Shown here in pieces: positions 44,601 through 51,928 of a DNA stretch of 64,000 nucleotides. The stretch is from JBEKUY01 sp049514555 (GTDB lineage Bacteria; Acidobacteriota; Terriglobia; Acidiferrales; UBA7541), in assembly GCA_049514555.1 (NCBI GenBank), contig JBEKUY010000012.1:1-64000 (forward strand). The letters are read 5' to 3'. Below the pieces are notes generated by a model, which worked only from the letters and a program-made list of their open reading frames with translations, made no database searches and was not told the origin of the DNA. Made by a program: the position numbers and the translations under genes. The stretch's first letter is position 1; the number at the start of each line of letters is the position of its first letter.

Positions 44601-45510
44601 TGTTTTTGGGAGCCGAATTCAACCATAACGCGGCGAGACGCGATGATCCGGGATATTCCTTGCGAAGGAGCTCGGCCTTTACGTGACAAGAACTCAAATC
44701 ACCTACCAAGAAGTATGCGAAGACCTCATTTATTTTCCCTTGCTCATCTTCCGGTTGCAATTGAGCTGCTTTAAGGAAGAATTGTGCGGCCGCCTCTGGC
44801 TTGCCAAGCCCAAGCGCAGCGGCCCCATGGTTCGATAGCACGCGAAACCTCTGACGCGGACTAAGTTTCTCCCCTTGATTACGTTGAATACGATTCAAGA
44901 GAAAGGTAGCGAGCTGGAATTCTCGTTTTATGATGTAATCTCGTGCCTCATTTATTTGGGAATCGACCGCATCACCCTCACTTCCTGACGTCAGCGATTG
45001 CACTCCATCTTTGATCGCGAGAAGTTGCACCTCCATTCTCGTCGCTCGTTCAGGTGCGATCCCGCCGTAAAATTGTTCTTGCACCTTGGAATACTGCTGC
45101 AATAAAGAGCAGACACGTTCCCAGGTCAGCAATTCAACTTCAAAAAGACCAGCTGCTTTGTGGGACTGGTTGATTTCCCGCACCTTCATCTGAGCCAGAG
45201 TAGAGACTTTCGCTGTCGTCAAAATGGCGTACTTTCCAAGAGGCAGGGTGAATTGCTTTGCCTTATCAACCTCACCTTGAATCTCACTCGGAGGGAGACT
45301 CTTGTGCTCCTCTTTGAGTTTGCACTGAGCTGCATAGATCGGCGTCTCGCCACCCACGTCCAAAATGTCTATCCCGTACTGACGTTCTCCCCGCTTGCCA
45401 AAGATCTCTAGTCCAGGACGAGACCAATAACGGCGCAGCACCTGAAGACACATCTGCTCGAAAGCATCGGGGTCAGTGGGAATGGCAAACCTCTGCGAGA
45501 TTGGAGACAT
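41680..45510 (-). CDS. Mrr-like nuclease / TPR / GreA-GreB C-terminal domain / PIN nuclease protein (putative conflict system)
   Basis: 1276 residues; ATG 45510 behind AGAGG. N-terminal domain (about 10-130): PD-(D/E)xK-type restriction endonuclease with E18, D48 in YGIDIL and the Q62-x-K64 pair in AAQCK. TPR/alpha-helical repeats run from about 195 to 720. Near 800-860, SLAVELIGKKVGDTAVIAKG matches the GreA/GreB C-terminal fold, which inserts near the RNA-polymerase secondary channel. From about 970 to 1135 a PIN-like RNase: VIVDITALATLRLL, SERTWVTLEEML, and NYVLWTDDLVQAQF supply the acidic residues. I recall this TPR-GreAB-C-PIN arrangement as a predicted bacterial conflict system; the N-terminal nuclease adds DNA targeting. 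The gene is visibly more A/T-rich than its neighbours and bounded by repeats, so it was probably acquired. No partner gene is adjacent. Confidence 0.8.
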   Translation of the reverse strand: MSPISQRFAIPTDPDAFEQMCLQVLRRYWSRPGLEIFGKRGERQYGIDILDVGGETPIYAAQCKLKEEHKSLPPSEIQGEVDKAKQFTLPLGKYAILTTAKVSTLAQMKVREINQSHKAAGLFEVELLTWERVCSLLQQYSKVQEQFYGGIAPERATRMEVQLLAIKDGVQSLTSGSEGDAVDSQINEARDYIIKREFQLATFLLNRIQRNQGEKLSPRQRFRVLSNHGAAALGLGKPEAAAQFFLKAAQLQPEDEQGKINEVFAYFLVGDLSSCHVKAELLRKEYPGSSRLAALWLNSAPKNKSFNAAESEINSVLRSDPEVCIALARKALAEFAFDDAFKYATSASKSAPKWSQPQLVLAQISVGKALHVQLGFGAKSVSQEPTLLEAEEACSTAVDLARKEKDEQTQTVALVVRVDIRLLLNKKDDAVSDAENAERLNSEDLGVMLAIAQVRLACGRTEDGLGMFKKAYRLSPRPDIAFGYARALQNRGREGDLDDAINVLLQISLPDIPSELRPATVSQAIQCFAKKKDWKGAETYLSKVSAFLDAVVLNTVRGYLAHYQGHVQEAERHALEAQSLLATNANADMKEYLARLLMLIGRPAEALPIWQDLFDREAPAFDSGHLLDCVARLHRDDLVMETCHRLHARGVNTWRLLEFEVPYLEKYKIDCAIQRLQDFIAQNRDNKLAKLRLSLIGLRLNRAELVQGEPEDLPSVDELPIEYAVPAVQVMKYGGHPDAAVDYAYRFLRAHFNEIEAHEALILSMMPGSSAPDIPAVLEVVGPDAAVCYQEVLQGNTTWVVLEDTDKPSGDFEEISLRSSLAVELIGKKVGDTAVIAKGSMQDRSARIMQILPKYVRRYQDSMGEMQVRFGPASSVESIRVEQTEGEDPRKGIEVILASAERRAAAVARAREDYNNHPASLHWFGASFGQNAYLALMGLAYEEGQQIKCCLGSSEERGQALRALETAKAVIVDITALATLRLLGLEKILSSTKFHFIISERTWVTLEEMLLKARISSAPGGTLVYKDGKHMFYEETTEQKEQQNLKDKEFVRFIEQATELRSGPGLAAVQPDKREIIEKFFGPYGAECMILASDPNYVLWTDDLVQAQFSAQEFGSRRAWTQLVLGALTDAGLLTPEEYSEAAANLVGMEFATTLFDSSSVLAAMRLASWSPARRPAAQIVKIFSDPAADLQRLFRIYLEFTIRLYREPVVPETRCSVTQAFLDIFARRPGAMVLLNSLRQLSSNVFGINAIGRAQFDECFDRWMKRQGGSLIYPP

Positions 45511-45739
45511 AGGTACCTCTTGTTGCAGGAGTATGATGTGGACCCAATCGCAAGACTATCATCAGTGGGCCGCTGGCGCAGACGTTAGCCGCTGAGACGA
45601 GTTTGGGTGCCGCACCCTTCGATCTCAAGGGTGCGGGTTTAGAGTCAAACTTCATCAAAGACGTACGCCGGATTGAGGAAGTCGCCATTCGAATCCCTCG
45701 CCGACCTCGAAAAACCTGTTGATAACTACAGCATAACTA

Positions 45740-45768
45740 TTGACATGCGCCAACAAACGTGCTACAAT
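45740..45768 (+). promoter_or_regulatory. Consensus sigma-70-type promoter
   Basis: TTGACA (45740-45745), 17-base spacer, TACAAT (45763-45768). The -35 box is perfect and the -10 box matches five of six. The GTG at 45774 lies only five bases past the -10 box, so any protein from it would be made from a leaderless message. Confidence 0.65.
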
Positions 45769-45773
45769 GGCTT

Positions 45774-45962
45774 GTGAAAAGTTGGCTTTTATCACGCCTT
45801 GCGCATCCGACCAGGATGCGCATCCTGAGCGAGCTCCGCGAGTCGAAGGGCAGCCCCGCTAACTCCCCTAGAATCAACACTTACAAAAAATGCGCCTGCA
45901 ACCCATCCAGAATCAACACATACGAAATCACTAGACTTAATGTCCTTTGGAATCAACACTGA
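45774..45962 (+). pseudogene. Truncated ArsR-like winged-helix start running into RINTY repeats
   Basis: From GTG 45774 the frame reads VKSWLLSRLAHPTRMRILSE and LRESKGSPA, the typical first helices of ArsR-type regulators (A-HPTRMRIL). After about 30 codons it enters repeat DNA encoding NSPRINTYKK and PSRINTYEI and stops at 45962. The recognition helix is missing, so no regulator can be made. The promoter just upstream is intact. This looks like a regulator gene destroyed by insertion of, or recombination with, the RINTY repeat. Confidence 0.5.
45870..45960 (+). repeat. Three spaced GAATCAACAC repeats (RINTY type)
   Basis: GAATCAACAC occurs at 45871, 45910 and 45950, at 39-40 base intervals, each followed by a TAC/GAC-AAA-like stretch. 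Translated they give RINTY. I recall similar RINTY(K/E) peptides from many Acidobacteriota genomes as dispersed repeats. Only three units are present, with no cas genes, so this is not a CRISPR array. Confidence 0.6.
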
Positions 45963-45964
45963 CG

Positions 45965-46006
45965 AAAAAAGGCCGGTGTCCCCCTCCCTTTTTGGGGTCC
46001 GCCGGC
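45965..46006 (-). terminator. Possible rho-independent terminator, minus orientation
   Basis: On the minus strand an imperfect stem (GCCGG-x-CCCC paired with GGGG-x-CCGGC; arms 46006-45994 and 45984-45972) is followed by a run of six T (45970-45965). No minus-strand gene ends just before it, so its purpose is unclear; it may belong to the repeat family. Confidence 0.35.
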
Positions 46007-46029
46007 TCTCTGCTTAGTTACTTTTCCGT

Positions 46030-46115
46030 CCGCCTTTCACTCTTCAACATTTCAACGTTTCAACGTTCAAACGTGCAAACGCTCTCTGGGACCTTCCCAC
46101 GTTCAAACGTTTCAA
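46030..46115. repeat. TTCAACGTT-like low-complexity repeat
   Basis: Short imperfect units such as TTCAACATT, TTCAACGTT and TTCAAACGT follow each other for about 85 bases. A related run lies at 41265-41310. It carries no gene and precedes the FecR gene. Confidence 0.6.
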
Positions 46116-46240
46116 CGCCTCCTCTTGACCTGTGGCCCTCCAGGCGAGACTATCGGTGCATCCGCAGGAATTCGCTGCAACCGGCGTGTGTCCGGGCGCG
46201 TCTCATATAGTGGATGGAGCGGTCCCCGAAAGGGGGGCTT

Positions 46241-48055
46241 ATGAAGTCCAAAGTCCTCGCATTTTCCTTTCTGTTCGCACTGGCATTCGCGCTTCCTAAG
46301 ACGGTCCTCGCCGATGATTACAGTCACGTGCGGATTGTCCGCCTGAGCCTCGCGCAGGGAGACGTGCGTTTCTCGCGCCCCGCCGGCGACAATGGCGCCG
46401 AAGGGCAGAGCCCTGCTTGGGAAACCGCCGTAGCCAATCTGCCCATCCGTGAAGGCTACGTCCTGGTGACGGGCGATGGCCGGGCTGCCGTTGAGTTCGA
46501 GCATGGCGCCTCCGCCTACCTCGCCGAGAACACCACCCTCGAGTTTGTCCAGTTGGGCCTTTCCAATAGTGCTCTCATCACTCATCTCAAGCTGGATCAG
46601 GGCACGGCTACTTTCTACGCCCAGCCGGGGCAAACTGACGAATTCACCGTCCAGGCGCCAAGTCTTTCTGTTTCCCTGGGCGACAAGGGCAGCTTCCGCT
46701 TGGACGTCACGGCCGATGGCTCTTGGGTCAGCGTTTTGAAGGGTCACGTCCAAGTCCTCTCGGATGCCGGCTCCCAGGACGTCGCGAGGGGCCAGATGCT
46801 CGTCCTTCACACCGGGGAAACCTCGGCCTCGTTTGAGAGCGTTCCGCCTGAAGATGATTTTGATAAATGGGTTGCCCGACGCGAAGAGACGGTCAGAACG
46901 GCTACGACCACTGCCCTCCAATACGCGAATTCTCCTTCTTACACAACTGGTTTTGCCGATCTTTCCATGTATGGGGCATGGTCTCCTTACGCGGGTTTCG
47001 GTTCCTGTTGGCAACCGTATGGCGCCGGACTTGGTTGGGCTCCGTTTTCTTCCGGCATCTGGATGTACGACGCTTCCTTCGGGGGTTGGAACTGGGTCAG
47101 CAGTGAACCTTGGGGTTGGCTGCCTTACCACTTTGGTGGCTGGCTCTACGGAGGGAACGGCTGGTGCTGGGCTCCCAGTGGATTCGGCTGGACCGGCATT
47201 GCCCCTTGGCGGCCCATCACCGGCGTTTGGGTGCGTGGTCCTGGCCCTGGCCGCCGCCGTCCTCCGATCGGAATTGTACCGGTGCACCCGCTTGATCGCC
47301 CCGGCCTTGCTCCGCGAAATGCAGGCAAAGGCATCATCGTACTTGGCGACAGGCGCACCGGCGGACCTGTCGGCACGACAGTCCACCACTTCGATCCTGG
47401 CGATAACCCCCAGGTGATTAGCGGGCCACCGCGCAACTTTCTCCGCGAAGGACTCTCCCCGGCGCCTGCGCCGCCCGTCTCGCGAACGTTTGTTTCTACC
47501 GGCAGCGGGAATGCTCGCCCCGCTTCCGGCGCACCTTCCGCCAATCCTGGACCAGGCATCATCTACGACCAGCGCGAACGCACGTACGTCAACGCCAATC
47601 CGCCTCGCACGCCTGCGCCGGTCAACCGCACTGACGCCGTGAATTCCCCTGGTTCAGAGCCAGGCAATCAGACTGGCAGTGCCGTAAGACCGGTTGTCGT
47701 CAGTGGGCCTGAGCGCCCCGTGCACATGCAGAACGGAGTGCCGTCGTCCGCCGCGACACAGCATCCATCGGCGTCGCGGACTTCGCCGAGCACCTCCGCG
47801 CCACGCGGGTCCGGACGCAGCAGCGCTGGGTCAAGCTCCGGCCGCAGCAGCGGTGGGAGTAGTGGTGGCGGGTCGAGTTCCGGCCGCGGTAGTGGTGGGA
47901 GTGGCGGCGGCTGGGGTGGGGGCGCAAGCTCTGGTGGTGGTGGCCGCGCCGGTGGCGGGGGTTCAAGCTCTGGTGGTGGCGGGGGTTCAGGCTCCGGCCG
48001 CGGCGGTGGCGGGGGCTCAAGCTCTGGTGGTGGCGGCGGAGGTCGGCCGCGCTGA
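46241..48055 (+). CDS. Secreted FecR-domain protein with Trp/Tyr/Gly-rich middle and Gly/Ser tail
   Basis: 604 residues from ATG 46241 (run of GGGGGG upstream). Signal peptide about 1-24. FecR domain about 30-190: LSLAQGDVRFSRPAG, EGYVLVTGDGRAAVEFEHGA, YLAENTTLEFVQLG, SLGDKGSFRLDVTADGSW, VARGQMLVLHTGE. Residues about 240-330 are the W/Y/G-rich domain often paired with it (MYGAWSPYAGFGSCWQPYG, GWLPYHFGGWLYGGNGW). A Pro-rich segment follows, then the last 80 residues are nearly only Gly, Ser and Arg. Probably exported and envelope-associated; unlike true FecR it has no cytoplasmic sigma-regulator segment. Biological role unknown. A long minus-strand frame over it is a shadow of its codon bias. 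Confidence 0.85.
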   Translation: MKSKVLAFSFLFALAFALPKTVLADDYSHVRIVRLSLAQGDVRFSRPAGDNGAEGQSPAWETAVANLPIREGYVLVTGDGRAAVEFEHGASAYLAENTTLEFVQLGLSNSALITHLKLDQGTATFYAQPGQTDEFTVQAPSLSVSLGDKGSFRLDVTADGSWVSVLKGHVQVLSDAGSQDVARGQMLVLHTGETSASFESVPPEDDFDKWVARREETVRTATTTALQYANSPSYTTGFADLSMYGAWSPYAGFGSCWQPYGAGLGWAPFSSGIWMYDASFGGWNWVSSEPWGWLPYHFGGWLYGGNGWCWAPSGFGWTGIAPWRPITGVWVRGPGPGRRRPPIGIVPVHPLDRPGLAPRNAGKGIIVLGDRRTGGPVGTTVHHFDPGDNPQVISGPPRNFLREGLSPAPAPPVSRTFVSTGSGNARPASGAPSANPGPGIIYDQRERTYVNANPPRTPAPVNRTDAVNSPGSEPGNQTGSAVRPVVVSGPERPVHMQNGVPSSAATQHPSASRTSPSTSAPRGSGRSSAGSSSGRSSGGSSGGGSSSGRGSGGSGGGWGGGASSGGGGRAGGGGSSSGGGGGSGSGRGGGGGSSSGGGGGGRPR

Positions 48056-48165
48056 TCTGGATGAAGCGCCTTTCGTGTGTTGTCTCGGCGCAGCCGAAAA
48101 CCGCACTTCCGGCGTTGCCTGGCAAAAAATCGATCCCTCAGCTTGTGTGGATGCTCGGCAAACTT

Positions 48166-48975
48166 TCAACTGAAGATCATCCCGGCGTACCCGACCACGG
48201 CTTCGCGGTCGCCTGAAACATCTGCAGAGGTCGCGTACCGCACCAGTTCCGCGTGGCGGCCGCCCAGGTGCCGCAACGCCGTGAGCATGGCCACCGCCGG
48301 CCCCAGCCCGCACATCGAGATTTCTTCTCTCATGCAAGTATCGAACAATCCGCGCGCGTCGAGCGCCAGCAACCGCTCGATCGCCCGCTGGTCCTTGCGC
48401 CGCGTTGTGGCGTCGTCTTCGTAGTGATTCATGTCCGAGCTGGCGATGATGAGCGCTTGGTCCTCTTCCTCGGCCAACACTTCGGCCACCGCCTCCCCGA
48501 TCGTCACCAGATCATCGAAGCGCAACGTCCCGAGGACAATCGGCGCGAAACGGAACCCCGCCACGAGGACCTGTAGGAACGGAATCTGCACCTCGAGCGA
48601 ATGCTCGCCCCGGTGCGCCTCCTCATCCTCCCGCAGCAGCGGGCACCGCGCCCGCAACCGTTCCGCCAGATTCGCGTCCACGGGCGCATCTCCCAGGGGG
48701 GTGCGCCAGGCGCCGCTCGAAAGAATGGCAATCGGCTGGCCCCGCGGAAAATGGCGCACCCCCAAGATCACTGCGCGCTTCGGCAGCTCAATCGCGGAAT
48801 AGACCGCTCCGGCCACCGGGCCGGAATAGATGTACCCGGCGTGCGGCACCAGACACGCCCGCACCTTTTTCTGGGGAGTATGCTCAGCCGGTTTCAGGCA
48901 AGTGCGGATCAGAGACGTGAGTTCAGTGGAATCGGAAGGATAAAAGCGTCCGGCAACAGCGGGCAAGCGGAGCAC
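48166..48975 (-). CDS. amrB: MEMO1-family protein (AmmeMemoRadiSam system protein B-like)
   Basis: 269 residues; start GTG 48975 behind GGAGGT. LRLPAVAGRFYPSDSTELTS opens the MEMO fold; LVPHAGYIYSGPVAGAVYSA and IIASSDMNHYEDDATTRRKD carry the conserved His/Asp/Cys-site segments. The fold is related to class III extradiol dioxygenases. In many genomes it lies beside an AMMECR1 and a radical-SAM gene; neither is next to it here, so it is a stand-alone copy. Exact reaction in bacteria is not established to my knowledge. Confidence 0.9.
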   Translation of the reverse strand: MLRLPAVAGRFYPSDSTELTSLIRTCLKPAEHTPQKKVRACLVPHAGYIYSGPVAGAVYSAIELPKRAVILGVRHFPRGQPIAILSSGAWRTPLGDAPVDANLAERLRARCPLLREDEEAHRGEHSLEVQIPFLQVLVAGFRFAPIVLGTLRFDDLVTIGEAVAEVLAEEEDQALIIASSDMNHYEDDATTRRKDQRAIERLLALDARGLFDTCMREEISMCGLGPAVAMLTALRHLGGRHAELVRYATSADVSGDREAVVGYAGMIFS

Positions 48976-48990
48976 AGTGCACCTCCGCGG

Positions 48991-49419
48991 CTAGAACTTC
49001 ACAGGTTTTGACGGCTTCCCTTTGATTTGGTACGCCACCCCGGTTGTCGCGTTGTAGCGGACGGTCACTCTGTCGCCATACTGGTAGCCGCCATTGTCGA
49101 TCACGTGCTGCATCGCGTTAGCCAGTGGCGGCGAAAGCGTGAACGAGCGCACTAACATCACGTTTTCACGCCCGCGGACAGTAATCTCGGCCCGGTTGGC
49201 GTGCATGACCGTGCCTTTGAATTCCTTCAGCGAATCCTTGGGTTTGACTTGCTTGACGATTACGGGCATGGTCGCATCGATCACATCCGACGCCACCGCC
49301 GCCGCGGCCGGCGCCGAAACTTGCGCCGAGGCGGGCGCCGCAGCAAACAAAAGAGCCGCGGCCAAACCGGGCAGGAGCGCCAGGGTTGCAACAGTCGTAA
49401 CGTGGGTGAGTCGTTTCAC
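48991..49419 (-). CDS. Small secreted protein of unknown function (142 aa)
   Basis: Signal peptide about 1-33 (LALLPGLAAALLFAAAPASA). The rest (about 50-142) is beta-strand-rich: EFKGTVMHANRAEITVRGRE, GYQYGDRVTVRYNATTG and AYQIKGKPSKPVKF, suggesting a small OB- or barrel-like domain. ATG 49419 overlaps the previous stop by 4 nt (ATGA), so it is co-translated with the upstream small gene. Family not recognised; periplasmic location inferred. Confidence 0.7.
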   Translation of the reverse strand: MKRLTHVTTVATLALLPGLAAALLFAAAPASAQVSAPAAAAVASDVIDATMPVIVKQVKPKDSLKEFKGTVMHANRAEITVRGRENVMLVRSFTLSPPLANAMQHVIDNGGYQYGDRVTVRYNATTGVAYQIKGKPSKPVKF

Positions 49420-49772
49420 TCGGAATCGTCCACAGCAATCCGCAGTGACTTCAAAAAGCGCAGGTCCTGCGGCGTCATCGTAAGCCTCGGAGCCGTCCTT
49501 TTCTCTTCTTCGAACGATTCCTGATCCACCTGGATTCGCAGCGATTCGAGGAACCGGCGATCCAGTGGCGTCATTTCTGCCGGCACGTCGCCTTCCGCGG
49601 CGGGTTCGCGCCGCGCCAGACCGATCGTCGCATCCAGCTTCAGCACGATGTCGTACCCGTGCGCGCGCACCTCGGAAATTGCTCCTGTAATCCGCTCGGA
49701 GTCGGAAACCGTGTCGTTGATAGCGTGCCCAAGTTCACGCAAAAGATTCTTCAGGTGATCGTCGAGTTGCAA
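49416..49772 (-). CDS. Small cytoplasmic protein with an internal repeat (118 aa)
   Basis: No signal or membrane segment. The first 50 residues are helical and charged (HLKNLLRELGHAINDTVSDS). A motif occurs twice: MTPLDRRFLESLRIQVD and, near the C-terminus, MTPQDLRFLKSLRIAVD, 37 or so residues apart, showing an internal duplication. It is coupled (ATGA) to the secreted-protein gene downstream. Function unknown; the repeated helix could be a protein-binding element. Confidence 0.7.
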   Translation of the reverse strand: MQLDDHLKNLLRELGHAINDTVSDSERITGAISEVRAHGYDIVLKLDATIGLARREPAAEGDVPAEMTPLDRRFLESLRIQVDQESFEEEKRTAPRLTMTPQDLRFLKSLRIAVDDSE

Positions 49773-49931
49773 GGCGGCTCTCCTGGAACTTCTCTTGCAT
49801 TGTAGGATGCGCTATCCCAGGAAACAAGTATAGGTTTGCGACGGAGTTGTCCAACCGGTTTACAGGCTCGCTGCTTCTGTTCGTTTCCGGCTGCTCTTCG
49901 GGTGCGGCCCGGTTTGCGCTAAGATGCCTGC

Positions 49932-50192
49932 ATGGCCGAAGGAGCAGGCCGTAAGACTTTGGCTGCCGCGGCGCCGGGGAGCTTCCGGCGCTTCTGGCGA
50001 GCGGTGCGCCAGGTTTTCCATGAGATCGTCGGTGCGATCTTTGCGGTCTTGGCGCTGGCCTGGCTCAACGCCGCCCTGCGCGCCAGCCGCCGCGACGTGG
50101 CTCGCTGGCTCATCGCCACGGCCCTGGCCGTCGCGGTGGTGATGATCGTTTTCTCGTGGACGTCGTTCCGCAACGCTCGCCGATTGCGCTGA
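49932..50192 (+). CDS. Small membrane protein (86 aa)
   Basis: Two hydrophobic helices (about 30-47, EIVGAIFAVLALAWLNAAL, and about 59-76, WLIATALAVAVVMIVFS) separated by a basic loop; the tail is basic. No clear ribosome-binding site. It precedes the methylmalonyl-CoA mutase gene by 31 bases. Family not recognised; function unknown. Confidence 0.55.
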   Translation: MAEGAGRKTLAAAAPGSFRRFWRAVRQVFHEIVGAIFAVLALAWLNAALRASRRDVARWLIATALAVAVVMIVFSWTSFRNARRLR

Positions 50193-50223
50193 GCGAGCTT
50201 CACATTTCGAGTTTCGGGATCCT

Positions 50224-51849
50224 GTGACCGAGCGAAAACAGACAAGCCCCGGCACTGCCGAACGCAAGCCGCGCTTCGCCACGCTTTCCGGCCTGCCCCT
50301 TGAGCGCGTGTACGCTCCCGACGATCTCCAGGGCCGTGACCCGGAGGAAACCCTCGGTTATCCCGGCCAGTTTCCATTCACCCGCGGCATTTATCCCACG
50401 ATGTACCGCGGCCGCTTCTGGACCATGCGCCAGTATGCCGGTTTCGGCGATGCTGCCGAGTCCAACCGCCGCTTCCGCTATCTGCTCAGCCAGGGACAGA
50501 CCGGCCTGTCGGTCGCTTTCGACCTGCCCACACAGATCGGACTCGATTCCGATCATCCACTGGCGTGCGGCGAAGTGGGCAAGGTCGGCGTGGCCATCGA
50601 TTCACTGGAAGACATGCAGGCGCTCTTTGAGGCCATCCCGCTCGAAAAAGTTTCCACCTCGATGACCATCAACTCCACCGCGGCGATCCTTCTCTGCCTC
50701 TACGTCGCCGTCGCCAAGCAGCAGGGCGCCGACCTCAGCAAACTCTCCGGCACCGTGCAGAATGACATTCTCAAGGAATACATCGCTCGCGGTACTTACA
50801 TCTATCCTGTGCGCCCCGCCATGCGCATCGTCACCGACCTTTTCGCTTACTGCCGCGCCGAGCTTCCCCGTTGGAACACCATCTCCATCTCCGGCTACCA
50901 CATCCGCGAAGCGGGCTCGACCGCCGTGCAAGAGGTGGCCTTCACCCTTGCCGACGCCATCGCCTACGTGCAAGCCGCGCTCGACGCCGGGCTCGCCGTG
51001 GACGAATTCGCGCCGCAGCTTTCTTTCTTCTTCAACGCGCACAGCGATCTGCTCGAAGAGGTCGCCAAGTTCCGCGCCGCGCGCCGCTTGTGGGCGCGCA
51101 TCATGCGCGAGCGCTTCCACGCGCGCGATTCGCGCTCGCTGCTGCTTCGCTTCCACGCGCAGACCGCCGGCTCTTCGCTCACCGCGCAGCAGCCTGAAAA
51201 CAACATCGTGCGCGTGGCCATCCAAGCGCTCGCCGCCGTTCTCGGCGGCTGCCAGTCGCTCCACACCAACAGTCTCGATGAAGCCCTCGCTCTTCCCACC
51301 GAGGATTCCGCGCTCCTCGCCCTGCGCACTCAACAGATCATCGCCAACGAAACCGGCGTCGCGAACACCGTCGATCCCGTTGCCGGTTCCTACGCCGTCG
51401 AGCACCTTACGGATGAAATCGAAACGAGCGCGCGCGAATATATCGAGAAAATCGACGCGCTCGGCGGGGTGCTTCGCGCCATCGAGAGCGGTTTCATCCA
51501 GGGCGAGATTCAGAAAGCAGCCTACGAGCATCAGCGGGCCGTCGAACGCGGCGAGCATGTCGTCGTCGGCGTGAACCGCTACGTGGCCGACGACGAAAAG
51601 CCCATCCCTACCCTGCGCATCGATCCCGAGATCGAACGCACGCAGGTCGCGCGATTGAATGCCCTGCGCGCGCGCCGCGACTCCGCGCAGGTCCAAGCCG
51701 CGCTCGCCGAACTCACCCGCCGCGCCGCAACCACCGAGAACCTGCTCCCCGCCATTCTCACCGCCGTCGAAGCCCGCGCCACCGTCGGCGAAATCTCCGA
51801 CGCCCTGCGCGCCGTCTTCGGCGAATACCGCGAATCCGTCGTGATCTGA
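50224..51849 (+). CDS. Methylmalonyl-CoA mutase large (catalytic) subunit
   Basis: 541 residues, GTG start. Substrate-binding TIM-barrel of the mutase: YPGQFPFTRGIYPTMYRGRF, TMRQYAGFGDAAESNRRFRY, SVAFDLPTQIGLDSDHP, STSMTINSTAAILLCLYVA, SGYHIREAGSTAVQEVAF, NNIVRVAIQALAAVLGG, VANTVDPVAGSYAVEHLTDE. It rearranges (R)-methylmalonyl-CoA to succinyl-CoA with adenosylcobalamin. The B12-binding domain is absent, as in the split two-subunit form, so a separate small subunit must exist elsewhere; it is not in this window. The next gene is Maf, after a perfect palindrome. Confidence 0.95.
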   Translation: MTERKQTSPGTAERKPRFATLSGLPLERVYAPDDLQGRDPEETLGYPGQFPFTRGIYPTMYRGRFWTMRQYAGFGDAAESNRRFRYLLSQGQTGLSVAFDLPTQIGLDSDHPLACGEVGKVGVAIDSLEDMQALFEAIPLEKVSTSMTINSTAAILLCLYVAVAKQQGADLSKLSGTVQNDILKEYIARGTYIYPVRPAMRIVTDLFAYCRAELPRWNTISISGYHIREAGSTAVQEVAFTLADAIAYVQAALDAGLAVDEFAPQLSFFFNAHSDLLEEVAKFRAARRLWARIMRERFHARDSRSLLLRFHAQTAGSSLTAQQPENNIVRVAIQALAAVLGGCQSLHTNSLDEALALPTEDSALLALRTQQIIANETGVANTVDPVAGSYAVEHLTDEIETSAREYIEKIDALGGVLRAIESGFIQGEIQKAAYEHQRAVERGEHVVVGVNRYVADDEKPIPTLRIDPEIERTQVARLNALRARRDSAQVQAALAELTRRAATTENLLPAILTAVEARATVGEISDALRAVFGEYRESVVI

Positions 51850-51865
51850 CGCTTCCCGAATAGTC

Positions 51866-51887
51866 GTGGCGCAGCATGCTGCGCCAC
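51866..51887. repeat. Perfect 22-bp palindrome between the mutase and Maf genes
   Basis: The half-site GTGGCGCAGCA is followed directly by its reverse complement, 17 bases after the mutase stop. It could fold into a stem in RNA, but no T-run follows, so it is not a standard terminator. It may be a dispersed palindrome or a cruciform site. Confidence 0.75.
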
Positions 51888-51928
51888 CACGATTGCGCAC
51901 TGTAGTATTCTTCTCGCGAGATTCGCTC

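Noticed and set aside
45681..45707. ATTCGAATCCCTCG, reminiscent of a tRNA T-loop/3' end (possible integration site)
   Set aside because: The flanks do not pair into a T-stem or acceptor stem and no matching tRNA body is present.
45870..45960. Possible mini CRISPR array
   Set aside because: Only three 10-bp repeats, intervals of about 40 bases that are not unique spacers, and no cas genes.
46112..47389. 425-codon minus-strand ORF over the FecR gene
   Set aside because: No signal, motif or ribosome-binding site; the FecR and W/Y/G-rich patterns lie on the plus strand.
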